Assembly: GCA_013791905.1 (NCBI GenBank)
Contig: VMSX01000007.1
Location: forward strand, 46,041-110,040
Direction: 5' to 3'
Length of the DNA: 64,000 nucleotides
DNA from: Rhodocyclaceae bacterium
GTDB lineage: Bacteria > Pseudomonadota > Gammaproteobacteria > Burkholderiales > Rhodocyclaceae
Shown: positions 8,609 through 15,884 of the stretch, in pieces
Layout of the letters: every line of letters begins with the position of its first letter
How positions within the stretch are numbered: the first letter of the stretch is position 1
Program-made: the position numbers and the translations under genes
The notes under the pieces: generated by a model
Database searches by the model: none
What the model was told of the DNA's origin: nothing
Seen by the model: the letters and a program-made list of their open reading frames with translations, nothing else

Positions 8609-9871
8609 ATGAAACTGCGCCGCCTGACCCTCGCCACACTGACCCTTACCCTGCTGGGGGGGGGCTATGCCGTCTATCAGTATTTTGTTGCCCCGGCCGA
8701 CGGCACCGCCTATAAATTCGCCGCCATCGAGCGCGGCCCGATCACGGCGTCGGTATCCGCCACCGGCACGCTCAGCCCGGTAGTGTCAGTACAGGTCAGC
8801 TCGCAGATTTCCGGGCAGATTCGCGAAATACTGGTCGATTACAACAGCGTGGTCAAAGCCGGCCAACTGCTCGCGCAACTGGCGCCGGAAACTTATGAAC
8901 ACCGCGTGCGGCAGGCCGAAGCCGACCTTGAGGCGGCGCGCGCCACGGTGGCCGTGCAACAAGCGGAGTTGTATCGCGCCAAGGTGAACCTCATGGATGC
9001 CGAGCGCGATTACACGCGCAAGCAAACCCTGGTCGACAAGAATTTCATTTCGCCGGCCGAACTCGACAAGGCGCAAACCCTGCTCGAAGCCGCGCGCGCG
9101 CAACGGCGCGTCGTCGAAGCACAGGGGAAGAACAGTGAGGCGCTGGTCAAGCAGCGCGCCGCGCAACTCGGGCAGGCCCAGGTCGATCTCGGCCGCACCG
9201 AGATTCGTGCGCCGGCCGATGGCATCGTCATCAAGCGTAGCGTCGAACCGGGACAGACCGTGGCCGCCAGCCTCCAGGCGCCCGAAATGTTCGTCATCGC
9301 CAAGAACCTCGCCGACATGCGGGTCGAAACCGCCATCGACGAAGCCGACGTCGGCCGGCTCAAGGCTGGCCAGGAGGCAACGTTTACCGTCGACGCCTTC
9401 CCCGGCAAACGCTTCAAGGGCACCGTAACCCAGGTACGCAAATCGGCACTGGTCGTGTCGAATGTCGTTTCCTACACGGTCATCATCGATGCGGCCAACC
9501 CCGACCTGATCCTGCTGCCCGGCATGACAGCCAATGTGCGGATCACCACCGCCCAGAAGGACAGCGTGCTGAAGATCGCCAACGCCGCGCTGCGCTTCCG
9601 TCCGCCCAGCGATGAAAAGTCGGCCCCGGCAGCACGGCAGCAGGGTGGTGGCGGCATGGCTAAAGGCGGTGGCCGGCCGGGCGGCGCCGGCAGCGGCAAA
9701 CTCTGGGCGCCGGGCAAGGATGGCAAGCCGACGCTCGTCGAGGTCAAGACCGGCATCAACGACGGCACCCAGACCGAACTGGTCGACAGCGATCTGGCCG
9801 AGGGACGCGAATTCATTGTCGGCACGGCTTCCGCCGAAAAGCCGAAGCTGGCGACACCACGGATGTTCTGA
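8609..9871 (+). CDS. macA: MacA-like periplasmic adaptor (membrane fusion protein) of an ABC exporter
   Basis: A 420-residue HlyD-family adaptor anchored by an N-terminal membrane helix (LATLTLTLLGGGYAVYQYF). It shows the split lipoyl domain (TGTLSPVVSVQVSSQISGQI and later LGRTEIRAPADGIVIKRSV), a long alpha-hairpin of coiled coil (about 95-190), and beta-barrel segments. A Gly-rich stretch (QQGGGGMAKGGGRPGG) interrupts the C-terminal membrane-proximal domain. It would bridge the inner-membrane ABC transporter encoded just downstream to an outer-membrane TolC-type channel, which is not in this window. Confidence 0.85.
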   Translation: MKLRRLTLATLTLTLLGGGYAVYQYFVAPADGTAYKFAAIERGPITASVSATGTLSPVVSVQVSSQISGQIREILVDYNSVVKAGQLLAQLAPETYEHRVRQAEADLEAARATVAVQQAELYRAKVNLMDAERDYTRKQTLVDKNFISPAELDKAQTLLEAARAQRRVVEAQGKNSEALVKQRAAQLGQAQVDLGRTEIRAPADGIVIKRSVEPGQTVAASLQAPEMFVIAKNLADMRVETAIDEADVGRLKAGQEATFTVDAFPGKRFKGTVTQVRKSALVVSNVVSYTVIIDAANPDLILLPGMTANVRITTAQKDSVLKIANAALRFRPPSDEKSAPAARQQGGGGMAKGGGRPGGAGSGKLWAPGKDGKPTLVEVKTGINDGTQTELVDSDLAEGREFIVGTASAEKPKLATPRMF

Positions 9872-9936
9872 TTGCTTGTGAATAACCACAGCGTCCTGAA
9901 TCACTGGTTTTTTCAGCGTCAGTTTTTTCGCAAGAG

Positions 9937-10674
9937 ATGAACGCGCCACTCATCCGCACCGTCGATCTCACCAAGGACTACCTACTCGGCGATACCCGGG
10001 TGCCAGCCTTGCAGGGTGTATCGCTGGAAATCGCGCGCGGCGAATTTGTCGCCGTGATGGGGCCGTCGGGCTCGGGGAAGTCCACTTTCATGAATCTGCT
10101 GGGCTGTCTCGACCATCCCAGCGGCGGCGACTACTGGCTGGATGGCGAGGCCGTCGCGCGCCTCTCGGACGACGCGCTGGCGGGTTTGCGCAACCGACGC
10201 ATCGGCTTCATCTTTCAGCACTTCAATCTGTTGCCGCGCACCTCGGCGCTCGACAACGTCGCCCTGCCCCTGCTGTATCGCGGACTGGCGCTGGGGGCGC
10301 GCCAGGCACGAGCCGCGCAACGCCTCGCCCAGGTCGGCCTGACCGAGCGCTCGGATCATCACCCGGCGCAACTGTCGGGCGGCCAGCAACAACGGGTTGC
10401 CATCGCCCGCGCGCTGGCCAACGATCCGGCGCTGGTGCTGGCCGACGAGCCGACCGGCGCACTCGACTCGCGCACCGGCATCGAGATCATGGCGCTGCTG
10501 CAGACCCTCAATCGCGACGGCATCACCATCGTAGTGGTGACGCACGAACGCGATATCGCCGCCTACGCCAGCCGCATCATCAGCTTTCTGGACGGCCGCG
10601 TGGTTGATGACCGACGTAACACCCCGCATGATGCCAACGCCGATCTGGCCGCACTGCCGGACCCGGCCAAATGA
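9937..10674 (+). CDS. ABC exporter ATP-binding protein (MacB/LolD-type)
   Basis: A 245-residue ATPase with Walker [10 protein letters not shown], the Q-loop FQHFNLLPR, signature LSGGQQQR, Walker [12 protein letters not shown] and switch histidine in VVTHERD. It belongs to the MacB/LolD group, which drives extrusion of macrolides, peptides or lipoproteins. In E. coli MacB this domain is fused to the permease; here it is a separate polypeptide with the permease following after an 82-bp repeat-filled gap. ATG at 9937 gives the normal family N-terminus ([15 protein letters not shown]). Confidence 0.88.
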   Translation: MNAPLIRTVDLTKDYLLGDTRVPALQGVSLEIARGEFVAVMGPSGSGKSTFMNLLGCLDHPSGGDYWLDGEAVARLSDDALAGLRNRRIGFIFQHFNLLPRTSALDNVALPLLYRGLALGARQARAAQRLAQVGLTERSDHHPAQLSGGQQQRVAIARALANDPALVLADEPTGALDSRTGIEIMALLQTLNRDGITIVVVTHERDIAAYASRIISFLDGRVVDDRRNTPHDANADLAALPDPAK

Positions 10675-10679
10675 AAATG

Positions 10680-10756
10680 CCCCCCCACGCTCGTAAAAGC
10701 AACTCGCTGCCCCCCACCGGGGGGCGCATGGCACCTTCGGGCGGCCGGGCGCTGCC
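10680..10756 (+). repeat. Intergenic repeat of the TTGGGGCGGCCCGGCG family
   Basis: Begins CCCCCCACGCTCGTAAA, has a GCTGCCCCCCACCGGGGGGC palindrome-like middle, and ends CTTCGGGCGGCCGGGCG directly before the start codon of the permease gene. The same order of segments occurs at 56708-56817 and 60691-60798, again just ahead of start codons. Confidence 0.7.
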
Positions 10757-11995
10757 ATGAACTTCTACGCCACCCTGCTGATCGCGCTGAAAGCGCTGCG
10801 CGTCAATCTGCTGCGCTCGGCACTGACCATGCTCGGCATCATCATCGGCGTGGCGGCGGTGATCATCATGATTGCGGTCGGCAGCGGTGCACAGGAGAAA
10901 GTCGAGTCGCAGATCAAGAGCCTGGGCGCCAACCTCCTCATTGTTTTTTCGGCGTCGACATCCCATGGTGGCGCCCGCTCGGCGGCCGGCGCCACCCACA
11001 CCATCAGCGAGGACGACGCCTACGCCATCGCCCGCGAGTTGCCCGACTACCTTGTCGGTGCGGCCCCCGCCCTGCGCGGCAGCGGCCAGATTGTTGCCGG
11101 CAACAGCAACTGGTCATCCACTTTTTATGGCATCACGCCCGATTATTTCGAGGTGCGCGCCTGGACGCTGGCCGATGGCCGCTACTTCGATCCGGCGGAA
11201 ATCAACGGCGCGGCAAAAGTCGCGATCATCGGCCAGACGGTCGCCACCAGCCTGTTCGGCGACGAAAGCCCGATCGACCAAGTGATCCGCATCCGCAATG
11301 TGCCACTGACCGTCATCGGGGTTCTGGCCAGCAAGGGGCAGAGCCTGTCCGGCAACGACCAGGACGATGTCGTGCTGATGCCGATCAGCACCGCCCGCAA
11401 CCGCGTGCTGGGCGCCACGGTGCTGGCCAAATCGCGTTCGGTCGGATCGATCAGCATCAAGGCGCGCGATGGCGTCGACCTGAAAATCGCCGAGGAGAAG
11501 ATACGTGACCTGCTGCGCCAGCGGCACCGCCTGCAACCGGGCCAGGATGATGATTTCAACCTGCGCAACCTCACCGAAATCCTCCAGGCGCGCGAGGACT
11601 CGTCACGGGTGATGGCCATGCTGCTGGCCGCCGTGGCCTCGGTTTCGCTGCTGGTCGGCGGCATCGGCATCATGAACATCATGCTGGTTTCGGTCACCGA
11701 GCGCACTCGCGAAATCGGCCTGCGCCGCGCGGTCGGCGCGAAATCGGGCGACATCCTGCGCCAGTTCCTCATCGAGGCCATCACCCTCTCGCTGATCGGC
11801 GGCCTGATCGGCGTGCTGCTGGGTAGCCTGGGCGCGGAACTGATCGGCGAACTGGCCGGTTGGCCGATCAGGCTGTCACCTTTCGCCACGGCGCTAGCGG
11901 TGAGCTTTGCCGCCGGCATCGGCATTTTCTTCGGCTACTATCCGGCCCGCCAGGCCGCACGCCTGTCGCCCATCGAAGCGCTGCGACATGAGTAG
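10757..11995 (+). CDS. ABC exporter permease (MacB/FtsX-type)
   Basis: A 412-residue permease with the MacB topology: one N-terminal membrane helix (SALTMLGIIIGVAAVIIMIAV), a large periplasmic MacB_PCD domain, and three C-terminal helices (FtsX domain: SVSLLVGGIGIMNIMLVS, LSLIGGLIGVLLGSL, LAVSFAAGIGIFFGYYPA). TERTREIGLRRAVGAKSGD is the typical cytoplasmic loop contacting the ATPase. It completes a MacA plus split-MacB exporter. The start codon lies within 4 bp of the end of a dispersed repeat and has no clear Shine-Dalgarno, so translation may depend on the repeat or on coupling. Confidence 0.88.
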   Translation: MNFYATLLIALKALRVNLLRSALTMLGIIIGVAAVIIMIAVGSGAQEKVESQIKSLGANLLIVFSASTSHGGARSAAGATHTISEDDAYAIARELPDYLVGAAPALRGSGQIVAGNSNWSSTFYGITPDYFEVRAWTLADGRYFDPAEINGAAKVAIIGQTVATSLFGDESPIDQVIRIRNVPLTVIGVLASKGQSLSGNDQDDVVLMPISTARNRVLGATVLAKSRSVGSISIKARDGVDLKIAEEKIRDLLRQRHRLQPGQDDDFNLRNLTEILQAREDSSRVMAMLLAAVASVSLLVGGIGIMNIMLVSVTERTREIGLRRAVGAKSGDILRQFLIEAITLSLIGGLIGVLLGSLGAELIGELAGWPIRLSPFATALAVSFAAGIGIFFGYYPARQAARLSPIEALRHE

Positions 11996-11997
11996 AC

Positions 11998-12150
11998 GCC
12001 CACCCCTTCCTTCCTCCCCTCGCGGAGAGGTGAATGTTGAATCGCTATGCTCGTTTATCACGGGGAGCACTCTTGGTGCTACGGTGGGGGTTGCGGCTTG
12101 CGCCGCGTGCCGTCTCTCCTTGGGGCGGCCCGGCGGCGAGACCACAGGGA
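11998..12150. repeat. Intergenic repeat of the TTGGGGCGGCCCGGCG family, inverted long form
   Basis: Contains CCTCCCCTCGCGGAGAGG, then GTTGCGGCTTGCGCCGCGTG and finally CTTGGGGCGGCCCGGCGG. This is the same set of blocks as 401-541 and 39253-39485 but in the opposite orientation. It lies between the permease and CYTH-CHAD genes. An open frame crosses it but resembles nothing upstream of residue MAEEIELKLALPE. Confidence 0.65.
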
Positions 12151-12156
12151 GATTCC

Positions 12157-13770
12157 ATGGCTGAAGAAATCGAACTCAAACTGGCCCTGCCGGAAGACGC
12201 CCATCGCAAGTTTTTGCGTCACCCGCTACTCAGGAAGGCAGACAGCAAGCAGTCGTTCCGTCTGACCAACCTGTATTACGACACCCCAAGCCTCGAATTG
12301 CGGAAGCGCGGCATCGGCTTGCGGCTGCGCGCAAAAGGGGGGCAGTGGCTGCAGACGGTCAAGTGCGCCGGGCGTGCGGCGGGTGGGCTGTCCGCCCGAC
12401 CCGAGTGGGAAACGCCCTACGCCGGGCATTTCGAATTTAGCGCCATCGACGATGAAGCAGTAAGTTCATGGCTGGATCGCCCCAAGATCAAGACGCGCCT
12501 CGCACCAATCTTCGAGACCAATTTCCTGCGCGTCACCTGGTTCTTCACGCCGACCCCCGGCACACGCATCGCGGTGATGCTCGACCGCGGCTGGATCGCC
12601 GCCGCTGGCCAGCGCCAAGCCATTTCGGAAGTCGAGATCGAATTGATCGAAGGTGACGCGATGCAGTTGTTCGCCTTGGCGCACGCGTTTGCCGAGCGTG
12701 TTCCGCTGGCGCCGGCGCCACTGTCGAAGGCCGATCGCGGCTGCCAGCTGTTCAAGCAGGTTCCCATTGCGCCGGTCAAGGCCATTGCCCTACCGCTTGA
12801 TGCCGGCGCGGCCCCAGCCGAGGCCTTCCGCCAGATTGCGCTGGGCTGCCTCGACCACCTGCAACGCAATCATCTCGGCGCGATTGCCTGTAACAGCGCA
12901 GACCCCGAATATGTCCACCAGATGCGCATTGCCACGCGCCGCTTACGCGCCGCAGTGAGACTCTTCGGGCCGGTATTGCCAGAAGGTTTCGCCGCACAAC
13001 TGTTGCAGCCACTGCGCGATCTGATGGGCGTATTGGGCCAGGCCCGCGACCTTGACGTATTGTTCGCCGAGATCGCCTCACCGGTGTTGGAAGCCCTCCC
13101 CGACGAGCCGCGCCTCGCCGCCCTGGTCGGCATCATCACCGAGCACCGCTTCGCCGCCCGGCAGGAAGCCCTGCGCTTCATGGCTTCGCCGCGCTACGGC
13201 AGCATCGTCCTGCAGGCGCTGGCGACATTGAATGAGCTAGCCGAAAACGTAAAAGTCGGCGCTGGCGGGATGAAATGCCCCGAAGCGGGTACGGCGTCAG
13301 CCGCACCCGCCGCCAATATAGGGACGGCGCTTACACTGCTCACCTTCGCCAGAAGCCGCCTGCGCCGCCTGCGCAAGAAGGTGCTGGCGCTCGCCGCACA
13401 AACCCGCGTCGACAATCCTCCGTCCCTGCACGCGCTGCGCATCGATATCAAGCGGCTGCGCTATGCGCTCGAATTCTTCACCCCGCTCGCTGCGCCCAAA
13501 GCCATGCGCCGCATGATCGCCCACCTAACCCAACTGCAAGACACGCTGGGGCAGATCAACGACCTCGCCAGTGCGGGCGAATTGCTGATGGACTGCGCCC
13601 GCGAACAGGGCGGCGACCCGCGCCTGCGCGAAGCCGTCACCCTGATCGGCGGCTGGCACGGGCCGCGCCACCACAAGTTGCTGAAGGCCGTGCCAGCCGG
13701 ACTCAAGCAACTGGGCCGGCTGCGCCTGCCGAAACTGGCCGGCGCAGCAGTCAAAACACGGAGCAAATAA
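12157..13770 (+). CDS. CYTH and CHAD domain protein (inorganic triphosphatase/polyphosphate-associated)
   Basis: A 537-residue protein. The N-terminal CYTH domain starts MAEEIELKLAL (the ExExK motif) and continues with YYDTPSLELRKRGIGLRLR; this tunnel fold hydrolyses triphosphate or related substrates, as in E. coli YgiF. The C-terminal CHAD domain (from about residue 210) has conserved histidines in VHQMRIATRRLRA and LHALRIDIKRLRYALEFF and binds polyphosphate in other proteins. Within CHAD an in-frame segment ([16 protein letters not shown]) is encoded by a 46-bp dispersed repeat at 13252-13297. Followed by sixA after 2 bp. Confidence 0.85.
   Translation: MAEEIELKLALPEDAHRKFLRHPLLRKADSKQSFRLTNLYYDTPSLELRKRGIGLRLRAKGGQWLQTVKCAGRAAGGLSARPEWETPYAGHFEFSAIDDEAVSSWLDRPKIKTRLAPIFETNFLRVTWFFTPTPGTRIAVMLDRGWIAAAGQRQAISEVEIELIEGDAMQLFALAHAFAERVPLAPAPLSKADRGCQLFKQVPIAPVKAIALPLDAGAAPAEAFRQIALGCLDHLQRNHLGAIACNSADPEYVHQMRIATRRLRAAVRLFGPVLPEGFAAQLLQPLRDLMGVLGQARDLDVLFAEIASPVLEALPDEPRLAALVGIITEHRFAARQEALRFMASPRYGSIVLQALATLNELAENVKVGAGGMKCPEAGTASAAPAANIGTALTLLTFARSRLRRLRKKVLALAAQTRVDNPPSLHALRIDIKRLRYALEFFTPLAAPKAMRRMIAHLTQLQDTLGQINDLASAGELLMDCAREQGGDPRLREAVTLIGGWHGPRHHKLLKAVPAGLKQLGRLRLPKLAGAAVKTRSK
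13252..13297 (+). repeat. Modular dispersed repeat, 46-bp form, inside a CHAD coding region
   Basis: The core AAAGTCGGCGCTGGCGGGA is followed by a 21-bp unit beginning TGAAATGCCCCG and ending AAGCGGGTA, then CGGCGT. It is translated in frame as [15 protein letters not shown] and probably extends a loop between CHAD helices. Confidence 0.8.
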
Positions 13771-13772
13771 CC

Positions 13773-14252
13773 ATGGACCTGATTCTCTGGCGTCACGCCG
13801 AAGCCGAAGACGGTGGCTTCGACATGGCCGATGCCGAACGCGGCCTCACCGCGCGCGGTGAAAAACAGGCACGCGACATGGCCAAATGGCTGAAGCCCCG
13901 TCTGCCGAAAAAGTTGAAAATCCTCGTCAGCCCCGCCGCGCGCACCCAACAAACCGCCCACGCCCTGGCGTTGCCTTTCGAAATCGAGCCGCGGATTGCC
14001 AGTGGCGCGGATGTCGCCGACCTCATCGAGGCCGCCCGCCTCTCTGCAGCCAAGGCATCCGAAGCTTCAGGCGTCGTCATGCTGGTTGGCCACCAACCCA
14101 CGCTCGGTCAGCTCGCCGCCCTGCTGCTATCTGGCGCTGAAGCCGACTGGAGCATCAAAAAAGGCGCCATCTGGTGGCTGAGCAGGCGCAGCCGCGCGGA
14201 TAACGATCTGGCTGTAGTGCGGGCGGTGATGAATCCGGAAATGCTGCGCTGA
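13773..14252 (+). CDS. sixA: SixA-like phosphohistidine phosphatase
   Basis: A 159-residue histidine phosphatase of the phosphoglycerate-mutase superfamily. It has the catalytic RHAEAE motif near the N-terminus (in place of RHG), the SPAARTQQTA arginine motif, and the second histidine in MLVGHQPTLGQL. SixA removes phosphate from histidine in phosphotransfer proteins. Short length and lack of extra domains match SixA. It starts 2 bp after the CYTH-CHAD gene, so the two are one transcription unit; a hairpin follows its stop. Confidence 0.85.
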   Translation: MDLILWRHAEAEDGGFDMADAERGLTARGEKQARDMAKWLKPRLPKKLKILVSPAARTQQTAHALALPFEIEPRIASGADVADLIEAARLSAAKASEASGVVMLVGHQPTLGQLAALLLSGAEADWSIKKGAIWWLSRRSRADNDLAVVRAVMNPEMLR

Positions 14253-14270
14253 ACTGGCAATCTGCGTGCC

Positions 14271-14314
14271 AGAAAAGCGAACTCCCGCCGGAGCGGGGGT
14301 TCGTGTTACAGAGG
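14271..14314 (+). repeat. Left direct repeat flanking higBA, containing a terminator-like hairpin
   Basis: About 44 bp, nearly identical to 15021-15063: AGAAAAGCGAAC, then a CCCGCCGGAGCGGGGG hairpin, then TTCGTGTT and CAG. The inner hairpin (14278-14303) pairs CGAACTCCCGC with GCGGGGGTTCG and could end sixA transcription, although no run of T follows. Confidence 0.75.
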
Positions 14315-14380
14315 GTAGGTCTGGTTAATTCGACCCCGGCCCTTTTAGTTGAACCATATCTGAGCCTATCTTTTCCTCTC

Positions 14381-14409
14381 TTGACGCTTACCGATAAACG
14401 GTATATTCT
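14381..14409 (+). promoter_or_regulatory. Candidate promoter and HigA operator of higBA
   Basis: TTGACG at 14381-14386 is a good -35 box; TATATT (14402-14407, 15-bp spacer) or TATTCT (14404-14409, 17-bp spacer) could serve as -10. Overlapping the -10 side is the palindrome TACCG-ATAAA-CGGTA (14389-14403), placed as expected for an autoregulatory antitoxin operator. The higB start follows at 14416. Confidence 0.5.
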
Positions 14410-14415
14410 CCGCGC

Positions 14416-14694
14416 ATGATCAAATCGTTTGCATGCCCCGAAACACAAGCCTTGTTCGCGGGGATGCGCGTATCACGGTTCGCTAATATCGCGGCGGCGG
14501 CGGAGCGGAAGTTACAGCAGATCGATAGCGCGGCAACCCTGGCCGCTTTGCGCTCGCCGCCGGGCAATCGGCTGGAGGCGTTAAAGGGTGGCCGGTCTGG
14601 TCAGCACAGTATCCGCATCAATGACCAGTGGCGCGTGTGCCTTCGCTTTGAAGGCGGGGATGCGTTTGATGTGGAAATTGTGGATTACCACTAG
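14416..14694 (+). CDS. higB: HigB-family toxin (RelE/ParE superfamily mRNA interferase)
   Basis: A 92-residue protein typical of HigB toxins: MIKSFACPETQALFAG at the start, RKLQQIDSAATLAALRSPPGNRLEALKGG in the middle, and the SIRINDQWRVCLRFEGGDAFDVEIVDYH C-terminal half. HigB cleaves mRNA on the ribosome. Gene order is toxin first, then antitoxin nine bases later, the standard arrangement of higBA and the opposite of most toxin-antitoxin pairs. The cassette lies between two direct repeats. Confidence 0.92.
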   Translation: MIKSFACPETQALFAGMRVSRFANIAAAAERKLQQIDSAATLAALRSPPGNRLEALKGGRSGQHSIRINDQWRVCLRFEGGDAFDVEIVDYH

Positions 14695-14703
14695 GAGAGT
14701 GAA

Positions 14704-15009
14704 ATGACAAACCCGACCAATGGGATGCGCCCGATTCATCCGGGCGAGGTGTTGCGCGAAGACTACCTCAAGCCGCTGGGCATGAGCGCCAATGCGCTAT
14801 CGATTGCATTGCATGTGCCGCCCAGCAGGATCAACGATATCGTGCTTGAACGGCGCGGCGTGACGGTGGATACCGCCATGCGCCTGGTGCGCTATTTTGG
14901 CGGCGACGTGGCCAGCTGGCTGAATTTGCAGATGGCCTACGACATCAAGATTGCCGAGGCGACCAAAAAGCAGGCGATCGAACGCGAGATCGAACCTCAA
15001 GCCGCGTAA
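14704..15009 (+). CDS. higA: HigA-family antitoxin, XRE-type helix-turn-helix
   Basis: A 101-residue antitoxin. MRPIHPGEVLREDYLKPLG and the helix-turn-helix ALSIALHVPPSRINDIVLERRGVTVDTAMRLVRYFGGD are diagnostic of HigA; the tail WLNLQMAYDIKIAE is also conserved. HigA neutralises HigB and represses the operon by binding a palindrome at the promoter, probably TACCG-N5-CGGTA at 14389-14403. A Shine-Dalgarno GGAGAG precedes the ATG inside the intergenic space. All key parts look intact. Confidence 0.93.
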   Translation: MTNPTNGMRPIHPGEVLREDYLKPLGMSANALSIALHVPPSRINDIVLERRGVTVDTAMRLVRYFGGDVASWLNLQMAYDIKIAEATKKQAIEREIEPQAA

Positions 15010-15020
15010 AAACACGGCGC

Positions 15021-15063
15021 AGAAAAAGCGAACCCCCGCCGGAGCGGGGGTTCGTGTTTCAGG
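15021..15063 (+). repeat. Right direct repeat flanking higBA, containing a perfect terminator-like hairpin
   Basis: Near-identical to 14271-14314. The inner hairpin at 15029-15054 pairs CGAACCCCCGC perfectly with GCGGGGGTTCG around a CGGA loop, a stable terminator-type stem for higBA, followed by TGTTTC. The two copies bracket the toxin-antitoxin cassette exactly. Confidence 0.8.
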
Positions 15064-15071
15064 GGCAAGCC

Positions 15072-15128
15072 GATTAAACCGGGGTCTGACCCCTATTTAT
15101 GATTAAACCGTGGTCTGACCCCTATTTA
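15072..15128. repeat. Two tandem 28-bp palindromic repeats ending in the pilin stop codon
   Basis: Copy 1 (15072-15099) and copy 2 (15101-15128) differ at one base. Each is GATTAAACCG, G or T, GGTCTGACCCC, TATTTA. Copy 1 contains the perfect palindrome GGGGTC-T-GACCCC. The last three bases of copy 2 are the stop codon of the minus-strand pilin gene. Similar GGGGTCTGACCCC blocks are often seen as scattered repeats in proteobacterial genomes; I cannot tie this one to a transposase in the window. Confidence 0.7.
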
Positions 15129-15563
15129 ACGGCAGCTCGCCGGCATGTGCTTGGCAAGGCCTGCCGTCATGGCGCAAGTCCACTGCAACTGGTCACTGGC
15201 CGAAGCTTGAACTGGAGTGAGCGTGAAGATAGGCTGAGTCGCTGCGCCAGTATTTTTCGTGGTTACTGTGATGACGCCTGTGGCATCCGTAATCACAACC
15301 GATGCGACGTATGCGTTAGTTGCGGCAGAAGGATTGAAGACATAGCCTGAATTGAGAGCAGTAACAGCAGCGAGCCCATTCAATGCGGCAGCTGTTTCGG
15401 CAACTGCAATCTTGGCGGAGGAAGACTGTACCAATCCTTCAGTGACTTTGGAGCGAATAGTGTAATCCTGATAAGCCGGCAAAGCCACTGCAGCCAAAAT
15501 ACCAATAATCGCGACAACGATCATCAGTTCGATGAGGGTAAAGCCCTGTTGAATCTTACGCAT
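15126..15563 (-). CDS. pilA: Type IV major-type prepilin (PilA/PilE)
   Basis: A 145-residue prepilin with an 8-residue leader (MRKIQQG then F), mature start [27 protein letters not shown] with Glu5, and a C-terminal cysteine pair (WTCAMTAG ... PASCR) forming the D-region. This is a classical type IVa pilin, distinct from the MSHA pilins at 4.6-5.6 kb. ATG at 15563 has an AAGGAGA ribosome-binding site. A consensus sigma-54 promoter lies about 50 bp upstream. No pilus assembly genes adjoin it, so its machine is encoded elsewhere. Its stop codon falls within a 28-bp repeat. Confidence 0.9.
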   Translation of the reverse strand: MRKIQQGFTLIELMIVVAIIGILAAVALPAYQDYTIRSKVTEGLVQSSSAKIAVAETAAALNGLAAVTALNSGYVFNPSAATNAYVASVVITDATGVITVTTKNTGAATQPIFTLTPVQASASDQLQWTCAMTAGLAKHMPASCR

Positions 15564-15883
15564 GGTATCTCTCCTTAAGGTAAAGCACTTCAATCGTGCT
15601 GGTAAGGATAGAGCAACTGCCGTGCCAGCCTTACGAAAAGAACTGCTTTTATTGCCGATATCCGCGCCAGACATGGCACATGCCAGTGATTTGCCGTGCC
15701 TGACAACAGCTTTGCTAAACACAGCCTCGCGCCGCGAACACGCTAACGCCCTTTCCCGATCTGCCAACCCAGCAGTTTTGAATGCCATTGCCTGCGTCCC
15801 GCGTCAGAATGTGCCAATTTTTGTCACTTGCTGTACCCATTTGTGGCGCTGGCTGTCTGACGCCGTCCCGCCAACGCCGACTT
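15564..15883. other. 320-bp gap upstream of the pilin and downstream of the HD-GYP gene
   Basis: No credible gene. It holds the sigma-54 promoter for the pilin, one copy of the modular repeat at its right end (15860-15884), and otherwise unremarkable sequence in which activator sites could lie. Confidence 0.6.
15613..15627 (-). promoter_or_regulatory. Sigma-54 promoter of the type IV pilin gene
   Basis: On the minus strand the sequence is TGGCAC-GGCAG-TTGC: a -24 TGGCAC and -12 TTGC with the required 5-bp gap. Transcription would begin near 15600, giving a leader of roughly 40 nt before the pilA ATG at 15563. pilA genes are commonly driven by sigma-54 with PilR; no pilS or pilR is in the window, though another sigma-54 activator lies at 48589-50097. 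Confidence 0.8.
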
Positions 15884-15884
15884 T
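15860..15884 (-). repeat. Modular dispersed repeat, 25-bp core form
   Basis: Reads AAAGTCGGCGTTGGCGGGA then CGGCGT on the minus strand, one difference from consensus. Its first base overlaps the stop codon of the HD-GYP gene. Confidence 0.75.

Noticed and set aside
9607..9631. Further copy of the modular repeat in macA (AAAGTCGGCCCCGG)
   Set aside because: Too many differences from the core; could be chance in GC-rich coding DNA.
9937..11995. Frameshifted macB pseudogene
   Set aside because: Each part has proper start, stop and full domain; separate ATPase and permease genes are common in this family.
12034..12156. N-terminal extension of the CYTH-CHAD protein
   Set aside because: It is encoded by an intergenic repeat and family similarity begins exactly at MAEEIELKLAL.
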